From Thermoflexales bacterium (GTDB lineage Bacteria; Chloroflexota; Anaerolineae; Fen-1058), in assembly GCA_017999195.1 (NCBI GenBank), contig JAGOBP010000162.1, forward strand, positions 1 through 8,101: a stretch of 8,101 bases of DNA, given 5' to 3'. Positions 1-4,840 of this stretch are shown here, in pieces. Positions within the stretch are counted from its first letter, which is position 1. Each line of letters begins with the position of its first letter. The position numbers and the translations under genes are program-made. The notes under the pieces were generated by a model. That model did not search any database and was not told the origin of the DNA. It saw nothing but the letters and a program-made list of their open reading frames with translations.

Positions 1-263
1 AGCAACAACGCATCAAACACGCCCCGATCGATCTCGGCGCTCAACGTGCGGCCCAGCCCCAGAATGCCCGCAAACGCAATCACCGACCACAACGCGCCGG
101 GCGCGACCGTGCCCGCCTTAGCCACGCGCAAATCAAAGGCAAAGGCAAACAACAAAATCACCAGCACCGAGAACGCGCCCATGCTGCTGATCATCTCGCG
201 GCTGCGCATCTCGGCCAGCAAGTCCTTGCGGACGATGGCCCACACTTTGCGGAAGTAGCTCAT
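1..263 (-). CDS. ccmB: Heme exporter protein CcmB, N-terminal part (runs off the left edge)
   Basis: The first 87 residues are visible, beginning MSYFRKVWAIVRKDLLAEMR; the frame stays open to the window edge, so the 3' end is missing. The protein is the membrane permease of the CcmAB transporter, which with CcmC and CcmE drives release of heme-loaded CcmE in System I cytochrome c maturation. The visible part has the typical CcmB layout: a basic amphipathic start with the 'RKDLLAEMRSRE' stretch, a first membrane segment at about residues 29-43, a second at about 56-71, and the conserved loop 'GRTLSAEIDRG' between membrane segments. The ATG overlaps the ccmA stop codon in an ATGA tetranucleotide (bases 260-263), so the two are probably translationally coupled. 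CcmA immediately upstream makes the assignment firm. ccmC would be expected next, beyond the window. Confidence 0.9.
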   Translation of the reverse strand, partial: MSYFRKVWAIVRKDLLAEMRSREMISSMGAFSVLVILLFAFAFDLRVAKAGTVAPGALWSVIAFAGILGLGRTLSAEIDRGVFDALL

Positions 264-976
264 TGCGTCACCCGCCGAAATTCCGATCGGAACGTCGCCA
301 CGTCCACTTCGGTCGTGCGCGCCTCATACACGATCTTGCCGCGCGCCAGCACCAGCGCCCGATTGCACATCGCCCAGCCGCGTTCCAGATCGTGAATCGT
401 CATCACCACGCTGCGCTGGCCGTTGTTCAAGGTGTGCAGCAATTCTTCCAGACGATCAGACGCATGCGGATCAAGCCCCGTAAACGGCTCGTCCAACAAT
501 ACTACGGATGGATCATGCAACAACGCGCGCGCGATGGCTAAACGCTGTTGCATCCCGCGCGAAAACGTCCGCGCCCGATCGGCCTTCCGATCGAGCAGGT
601 CCACCCGATCGAGTTGTTCCACGATCCGCGCTTCGAGGTTGGGCACGTCATACATACGCCCAAAGAACCGCAGATTTTCCTCAGCCGTCAAATCGCCATA
701 CAACAACGGTTGATGCGATAGTAAACCAATTTGCCGTCGCGCCGCATCCGCGCCTTTGGGCAAGGCATGACCAGCAATCGAGACATGCCCGTCGGTGGGG
801 CGGCTCAGCGTCGCCAGGATGCGCAACAGCGTCGTCTTCCCGGCGCCATTCGGCCCGACGATCGTCACGAATTCGCCGGGCTTAATGTCCAGATCGATGC
901 CGCGCAGCGCGCGGAACGGACCGAATTGTTTGGTGAGTGCTTTAGCCGTAATCACAATCGACAACCGCTTTAACAT
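260..976 (-). CDS. ccmA: Heme ABC exporter ATP-binding protein CcmA
   Basis: 238 residues, close to the usual size of CcmA. It is the cytoplasmic ATPase of the CcmAB(C) complex; ATP hydrolysis frees heme-bound CcmE from CcmC. Walker A is GPNGAGKTT at residues 41-49, the Q-loop glutamine is Q89, the signature is the CcmA-like FSRGMQQR at 138-145, Walker B is VVLLDEP at 158-164, the D-loop TGLD follows, and the switch histidine is H195 in MTIHDLERG. The last codon overlaps the ccmB start. The ATG at 976 is the first available start and gives a normal N-terminus, but no Shine-Dalgarno sequence precedes it: only 4 nt separate it from an intergenic hairpin (981-1026). A GTG at codon 8 is a less likely alternative. 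ABC-ATPase identity is certain; the CcmA assignment rests on signature style and on ccmB next door. Confidence 0.94.
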   Translation of the reverse strand: MLKRLSIVITAKALTKQFGPFRALRGIDLDIKPGEFVTIVGPNGAGKTTLLRILATLSRPTDGHVSIAGHALPKGADAARRQIGLLSHQPLLYGDLTAEENLRFFGRMYDVPNLEARIVEQLDRVDLLDRKADRARTFSRGMQQRLAIARALLHDPSVVLLDEPFTGLDPHASDRLEELLHTLNNGQRSVVMTIHDLERGWAMCNRALVLARGKIVYEARTTEVDVATFRSEFRRVTQ

Positions 977-980
977 GATG

Positions 981-1026
981 CGTGGTGCGTGTTTCGTGAA
1001 TCAACCTTCACGCCCCACGCACCACG
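981..1026 (-). repeat. Intergenic inverted repeat (hairpin) just upstream of ccmA
   Basis: The outer arms CGTGGTGCGTG (981-991) and CACGCACCACG (1016-1026) are a perfect 11-bp inverted repeat. Inside them CGTGAA (995-1000) and TTCACG (1007-1012) form a further 6 bp. This gives a 17-bp stem with one symmetrical 3x3 internal loop and a 6-nt terminal loop. A competing 8-bp pairing, GTTTCGTG (991-998) with CACGAAAC (1023-1030), is also possible. The structure fills most of the 63-nt gap between the cytochrome-fusion stop and the ccmA start and ends 4 nt before the ATG. No U-run follows in the sense transcript, so it is not a classic terminator. Its role (RNA stability, translational control, or a mobile repeat) is unknown. 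Confidence 0.85.
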
Positions 1027-1039
1027 AAACAGGCTGGAT

Positions 1040-2941
1040 TTACATCAACTTCAACAATCGCTCTTTCAACTTGGCGCGCTTGGCCTTGTAGTTCACTTCG
1101 TCGATTGCGCCCGTGGCGAAGTCATCGTCCAGCGCCGCGATCTGATCGATCAACGCTTCGCGCTGGGCTTCGCTGCTAGTGACCGTCGCGCCCTTGCTGC
1201 GGCCGCGCTGCCAGATGAACAGGCCGACCACACCGACGACGACCAGACCGATGCCCGCCAGAATGCGCCAATCCAAGCCCGCGCCGCCCGGCCCGCTGAT
1301 CGTCAGGGCCAGCGTTTGCCCGGCCGTCAGGCCCGACGCACGGAACTGCTGATACGTTGTGCCTTGCATATCCTGCGTGCCCGCCGACGTCAATTGCCCG
1401 CCGGAGACGCTGAGCTGCGTCGGATCACCCTGCACCAACAGGTTGATCGAGGCCACGTTTTGCAGCAAAGGCCGATCGAGTTTGAACGGGCCGTTGGGAA
1501 TGGTGTATTGGAAAACGATTTGCCCACCATTATCCCCGACCGGAATCGCATCGTAGTAATCCAGCCCGCCATCGGTCTGCACCAGCACATCCGGCGGCAT
1601 GTTGGTATCGGGCATGACCTGCGTCGCGGCGGACGGCAGCCCCAGCCGCATCACGGGCTGGCCAAACCCGGCCACGATTTTGTCGCCGGTATTGGATAAG
1701 ACGTAAATCTCGTTGACATCCAGCCCGCCGGTTGCACCCGGTGCGGCTACGATGTGCAGCGTCGCAATCGACACTTGCGCGGCATCGGCGGTGCTTTCAT
1801 ACACCGTAATGGGCACGGTGACTTGCGGCGCGTAATCTTCCAGGCTGCTGAAGAAATTCAGTTGCTTGTACTCCGTCGTCGCCGCGATCAGATCACCGGG
1901 CGCAGCCTGCGTCGTGGTCACCACAAAGCGGCCCTGCGCGTCGGTTTGCAGCGATTGTGTAATGGCGTTCTGGCCGGTACCCCCGGGGAAAACGTAAAAC
2001 GTAATCGGCAGATTGCCGGGCACGGGTTGGCCGTTGGTACCGTTGACGAGATAGCCTTGCACGGTGATGCCGCCACCGGCGGGCACAGGCGCGGGCGCAG
2101 TGGTGTTGGGCGTCGTCGGGGCTGTGGGCGCAGTCGGGGTTGATGAGGCCGCCGTCGTTGAGTCACTGGCTGGCGCGAAATCATAAGCGAACGTGCGGAT
2201 GTAATCGACCACCGCGCGCCGCTCCAGTTCGCTGGTGGTGCCCGCAAACGATGGAATATGCGTCGAGGACAAAGCCTGATCGAGTTTACCGGCTTCGATT
2301 TTCGCAAATGACGCCATCTGGCTCAAGTCAGATAATTTTTCTTTGGCATCCGGGCCGTCGCCCTGACCGGTTAAGCCGTGGCATTGAACGCACTGTCGGG
2401 CATACACGTCCTGACCGCGCGCAATCTGAGCTTGCGGCGCAGCCAGCGACCAGGCATACACGATCACATCCCAGCGCTGATTGACATCCAGTGAGCCTGA
2501 AAAACCGGGCATGCCCGCTTGCAGGTTGCCGCCGGTCACCATTTGATACCAGTATTCGGGCGTCTTGGCGCGCGAGGAAACGTCGGAGGTCAGGTCGGAG
2601 ACCGGCTTGCCAAACTGCTGTTGAATCTGCGCGGCCATCTCGCCATCGCCGCGCCCCTGCGAGCCGTGACAACGCACGCACTTCTGCTGATACAGGGCCG
2701 CGCCTTCAGCCACGGCCGGTCGGCGGGTGGGAAGTTCCAGCGGTTGCGCCGGTTGCTGTTGGGCCATCGGTGCCTGTGCGCCGGTGCCCATGGAATTGGC
2801 ATTGCCCACCGGCGCGGGGGCGGCCAGCGAACACGCGGACAGGAACACGGCCGAAAGCGCAATGACAACCACGGAAACGAACGACGAACGACCGGCGGTC
2901 ATTCGTCGCAGTTGAGCTAAGACAGGCAAGTGAACAGACAA
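1040..2941 (-). CDS. Diheme cytochrome c lipoprotein fused to beta-sandwich domains, a membrane helix and a CcmI-like tail
   Basis: 633 residues from a TTG start at 2941, chosen because GGAGGAG (2948-2954) lies 6 nt upstream; an ATG at 2902 is an alternative without such a site. In order: signal peptide with lipobox LSAC (C37); class I cytochrome c domain (about 76-166) with CVRCH at 88-92 and probable axial M144 in GMPGF; a second cytochrome domain (about 173-255) with CVQCH at 184-188 but HIPSF at 228-232 where a Met ligand is usual; a Thr/Pro/Ala-rich linker (258-290); a carboxypeptidase-regulatory or Ig-like beta domain (about 291-395); a second beta-rich domain (about 396-550) of unknown function; a membrane helix (about 560-577); and a cytoplasmic coil (589-632) resembling the CcmI loop. 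It is probably an extracytoplasmic electron carrier tethered at both ends, and a client or partner of the maturation machinery around it. I do not recognise a named gene. Confidence 0.87.
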   Translation of the reverse strand: MSVHLPVLAQLRRMTAGRSSFVSVVVIALSAVFLSACSLAAPAPVGNANSMGTGAQAPMAQQQPAQPLELPTRRPAVAEGAALYQQKCVRCHGSQGRGDGEMAAQIQQQFGKPVSDLTSDVSSRAKTPEYWYQMVTGGNLQAGMPGFSGSLDVNQRWDVIVYAWSLAAPQAQIARGQDVYARQCVQCHGLTGQGDGPDAKEKLSDLSQMASFAKIEAGKLDQALSSTHIPSFAGTTSELERRAVVDYIRTFAYDFAPASDSTTAASSTPTAPTAPTTPNTTAPAPVPAGGGITVQGYLVNGTNGQPVPGNLPITFYVFPGGTGQNAITQSLQTDAQGRFVVTTTQAAPGDLIAATTEYKQLNFFSSLEDYAPQVTVPITVYESTADAAQVSIATLHIVAAPGATGGLDVNEIYVLSNTGDKIVAGFGQPVMRLGLPSAATQVMPDTNMPPDVLVQTDGGLDYYDAIPVGDNGGQIVFQYTIPNGPFKLDRPLLQNVASINLLVQGDPTQLSVSGGQLTSAGTQDMQGTTYQQFRASGLTAGQTLALTISGPGGAGLDWRILAGIGLVVVGVVGLFIWQRGRSKGATVTSSEAQREALIDQIAALDDDFATGAIDEVNYKAKRAKLKERLLKLM

Positions 2942-2947
2942 GTTAAT

Positions 2948-2954
2948 CTCCTCC
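2948..2954 (-). promoter_or_regulatory. Strong ribosome binding site deciding the TTG start of the cytochrome fusion
   Basis: The minus strand reads GGAGGAG, then ATTAAC (6 nt), then TTG. This is the best Shine-Dalgarno match near the start of the cytochrome-fusion gene, and it lies in the 31-nt gap after the zinc-ribbon stop. The longer open frame reaching back to 3115 runs through the upstream gene, has no such site, and encodes an Arg/Pro-rich stretch unlike a signal peptide. Confidence 0.75.
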
Positions 2955-2972
2955 AGAATGATAACAGCTGCT

Positions 2973-3626
2973 TCAGCGCGCGGCGGCCTTGAGCGGCGTG
3001 CCGCACTTCGAGCAAAAAACGTCATCGGGCGTGATGGGCTTGCCGCAGGTGGGGCAGGCGGTCGCAGTCGGCGCAGCCGACTTGCGGCGGGCGGCGATGG
3101 CCGTTTCCACATCATCGGTGGCAGATGCGGCCGGTTGATGCTTGCGGCGGGCGGCGATCAGGGCTTCTGCATCATCGGCGACCGGGGCCGCCGCTTTCTT
3201 GCGCCGCGCCGCGATCGCGGCCTCCAAATCATCGCCACCCGATTGGGCAGGCGTCGCCTTTACGGACGCCTTACGGCGTGCAGCGATAAGCGCCTCAACA
3301 TCGTCACTGGCCGGTAAGGTCGCAGTCGCGATCGAGGCGGGAGCCGACGGCGCAGATAACACGCCATCGATCTGCTTCAACAGATTGGCCGCTTGCGCCA
3401 CCAGATCGGTTCGGGACTGATGATAGTCTTCGTCGTTCATCTTGCCGGTGGCATGATCCATGTCCAGTTCGCGGATTTGCGAATAGACCGCATCGCGCTG
3501 CGCTTCCAGCGTGGCCATCACGGTTGTGTCGGCGCTGCTGCGTCGATGTTGCACGATGGGACGGCTCACGTAAAACGCAATGGCCGCCAACAACACGAGT
3601 CCGATGAGAATTGCGATGATTTGCAC
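2973..3626 (-). CDS. Membrane-anchored zinc-ribbon protein with CcmI-like coil and four short repeats
   Basis: 217 residues from a GTG start; an in-frame stop lies five codons upstream and no better start is available before the membrane helix. Residues 1-20 form a membrane helix followed by basic residues, implying that the rest is cytoplasmic. Residues 40-87 form a predicted helical coil (EAQRDAVYSQIRELDMDHAT, then GKMNDEDY) resembling the cytoplasmic loop of CcmI. Four copies of a DDxExxIAARRK motif follow at 108-119, 132-143, 151-162 and 171-182, separated by Ala/Pro-rich spacers. The C-terminus is a zinc ribbon with C191-x2-C194 and C205-x2-C208. No TPR domain is present. It sits 20 nt after ccmG and 31 nt before the cytochrome fusion, so a part in Ccm assembly is likely but unproven. 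The family has no function I can name with confidence. Confidence 0.87.
   Translation of the reverse strand: MQIIAILIGLVLLAAIAFYVSRPIVQHRRSSADTTVMATLEAQRDAVYSQIRELDMDHATGKMNDEDYHQSRTDLVAQAANLLKQIDGVLSAPSAPASIATATLPASDDVEALIAARRKASVKATPAQSGGDDLEAAIAARRKKAAAPVADDAEALIAARRKHQPAASATDDVETAIAARRKSAAPTATACPTCGKPITPDDVFCSKCGTPLKAAAR
3081..3305 (-). repeat. Four in-frame copies of a 36-nt unit encoding DDxExxIAARRK
   Basis: Units lie at 3270-3305, 3198-3233, 3141-3176 and 3081-3116, encoding DDVEALIAARRK, DDLEAAIAARRK, DDAEALIAARRK and DDVETAIAARRK. The last two copies share an identical 18-base stretch (3081-3098 and 3141-3158), exactly 60 bases apart. The earlier copies have diverged at synonymous positions while the peptide stayed nearly fixed. 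Spacers are 8-12 residues and Ala/Pro-rich. This points to internal duplication followed by selection on the peptide. Confidence 0.9.
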
Positions 3627-3646
3627 GGTTAACTCTTTTTAGGAAA

Positions 3647-4234
3647 TTATTCTTTCAGCAATTGCTCGAACCAATTGGCCAGTTCCGCCGTGGCGACCGG
3701 GCTGATCTTGGTGAAGCGCACATTGCCCTGCTTGTCCAACACATACGTCTCCGGCACGCCGCTCAGCCGGTAGGTCGGGCCGATCTTCGTCTGCAAGTCC
3801 GGGCCGTTGGCAAACGTAATGTCGAACTTGTTCAGATAGTTGCGCGCATCGGCCTCATTATCCAGCCAATCGATACCAAGAAATACCACGCCGCGATCTT
3901 TGTACATTTGATACGCCGCTTCCAGGTCGGCGGCTTCATCGGCACACGGAATGCACCACGACGCCCAGAAGTTGATCAGCACCACTTTGCCGCGCAACTC
4001 CGACAACTTGATCGGCGACTTCCCGGCATTGCCGTGATAGCCGTCATACAAGTTCAACGAAAACTCGGGGGCCGGGCCGGATGTGGGCTGCGTCTGGTTG
4101 CGCGTAAACAGGCCCCACGCCAGAAAGCCGATGAAGACCACCACGATGCCAAAGATCACATAGCGGCGAGCGCCGACCGGTGCGTTCTCGTCCGTCTCAG
4201 TAGGTTCAGTCGATTCAGTTGGAAGTTCGCTCAT
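3647..4234 (-). CDS. ccmG: CcmG/ResA-type membrane-anchored thiol-disulfide oxidoreductase
   Basis: 195 residues, typical of CcmG (DsbE) and ResA. It is a thioredoxin-like reductant on the outer face of the membrane that reduces the apocytochrome CxxCH disulfide or the CcmH disulfide before heme attachment. An acidic, Ser/Thr/Glu-rich cytoplasmic N-terminus (1-20) precedes one membrane helix (about 25-43). The thioredoxin fold contains the active site WCIPC (C94, C97) in FWASWCIPCADE, and the cis-proline loop is SGVPETYVLD (P161), a CcmG-like feature. The ATG at 4234 has only a weak ribosome site (GAGACC region). A 13-bp hairpin lies 30 nt upstream in the gap after ccmH. The zinc-ribbon gene follows after 20 nt. 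The active site is intact; CcmG and ResA are hard to separate by sequence alone, but the ccm context favours CcmG. Confidence 0.92.
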   Translation of the reverse strand: MSELPTESTEPTETDENAPVGARRYVIFGIVVVFIGFLAWGLFTRNQTQPTSGPAPEFSLNLYDGYHGNAGKSPIKLSELRGKVVLINFWASWCIPCADEAADLEAAYQMYKDRGVVFLGIDWLDNEADARNYLNKFDITFANGPDLQTKIGPTYRLSGVPETYVLDKQGNVRFTKISPVATAELANWFEQLLKE

Positions 4235-4263
4235 AGAGGTCTCATCAGCGAATCAACGCCGCT

Positions 4264-4297
4264 GGTGAATCAGCGCAACCTGACGCGCTGATTCACC
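4264..4297 (-). repeat. Intergenic inverted repeat (hairpin) between ccmH and ccmG
   Basis: GGTGAATCAGCGC (4264-4276) and GCGCTGATTCACC (4285-4297) are a perfect 13-bp inverted repeat around an 8-nt loop. A near-copy of the left arm, GCGAATCAACGC at 4248-4259, matches 10 of 12 bases of 4265-4276. In the sense RNA its two differences become G-U pairs, so it can also pair with the right arm. There is no U-tract after either form, so simple intrinsic termination is unlikely. Confidence 0.87.
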
Positions 4298-4310
4298 CAA
4301 GGCGCCAATT

Positions 4311-4838
4311 CTAATAGTTCTTCAAATCCTGCTCAACCCGATCGAGATACGCATCCCGACCGCTCTTCGTCGGGCCGGACTTGGCGGCTGCGGCTACACC
4401 GCGCGCCCGCATCCGCCGCATCAACAAGAACACATAGCCGCCGCCAAACACCAGTGCCACCAGCGGCAGCACCCACAACAGCAGTGAATTGCCTTCAGCG
4501 GGCGGCTGCGCCAGCACGCGCAGCCCGTACCGATCCACAAAATACTGCTTGATCTGCTGCTCGGTCTGGCCTTCGCTCAACATCTGCGAAATCTGCGCCC
4601 GCCACTGCTGGCACGCGGCCGTACGGCACGCATCCAACGGCTCATTCTCGCACACCGGGCAATACATCTGCTTCGCAATCGCGTTCACTTCATCCGATGT
4701 GACCGACCGCGAAACCGCCCCCGGCACGGGCGTCGGCAGACTGCCATCCTGCGCCGAAGCCACCCCCGCCAAGACACTCAGGCTGATCACCAAAGCCAGC
4801 CAAATTGCATTACGCACCCATCGATACGAACGACTCAT
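4311..4838 (-). CDS. ccmH: Cytochrome c maturation protein CcmH (four-cysteine variant)
   Basis: 175 residues from the ATG at 4838. That ATG lies 2 nt after the ccmF stop and gives a signal sequence straight away (MSRSYRWVRNAIWLALVISL); the longer open frame back to 4958 lies inside ccmF. CcmH is a membrane-tethered thiol protein that works with CcmG and CcmF to present reduced apocytochrome for heme ligation. After cleavage around residue 29, the extracytoplasmic domain carries the redox motif CPVC (C60, C63), the helical 'ISQMLSEGQTEQQIKQYFVD' stretch and RYGLRVLAQPP, all conserved in CcmH. One membrane helix (about 118-140) and a basic cytoplasmic tail follow. Oddly, C71 and C76 (CRTAAC) add a second cysteine pair just after the redox motif, where proteobacterial CcmH proteins have none. 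The CcmI-like TPR part found in some CcmH proteins is absent. Confidence 0.93.
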   Translation of the reverse strand: MSRSYRWVRNAIWLALVISLSVLAGVASAQDGSLPTPVPGAVSRSVTSDEVNAIAKQMYCPVCENEPLDACRTAACQQWRAQISQMLSEGQTEQQIKQYFVDRYGLRVLAQPPAEGNSLLLWVLPLVALVFGGGYVFLLMRRMRARGVAAAAKSGPTKSGRDAYLDRVEQDLKNY

Positions 4839-4840
4839 AG

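Noticed and set aside
989..1699. A 236-codon plus-strand open frame, and other long plus-strand frames (for example 6362-6964 and 3662-4291)
   Set aside because: All lie antisense to well-supported minus-strand genes, are rich in Arg, Gln, His and Ala as expected of GC-rich shadows, and show no domain or ribosome site.
2942..3115. N-terminal extension of the cytochrome-fusion frame
   Set aside because: It overlaps the zinc-ribbon coding sequence, is Arg/Pro-rich, and would put an unlikely segment before the signal peptide; a strong ribosome site points to the TTG at 2941.
3081..3305. CRISPR-like or minisatellite array
   Set aside because: The repeats are in frame within a coding sequence, spaced unevenly (72, 57 and 60 bases), and conserved as peptide rather than as DNA.
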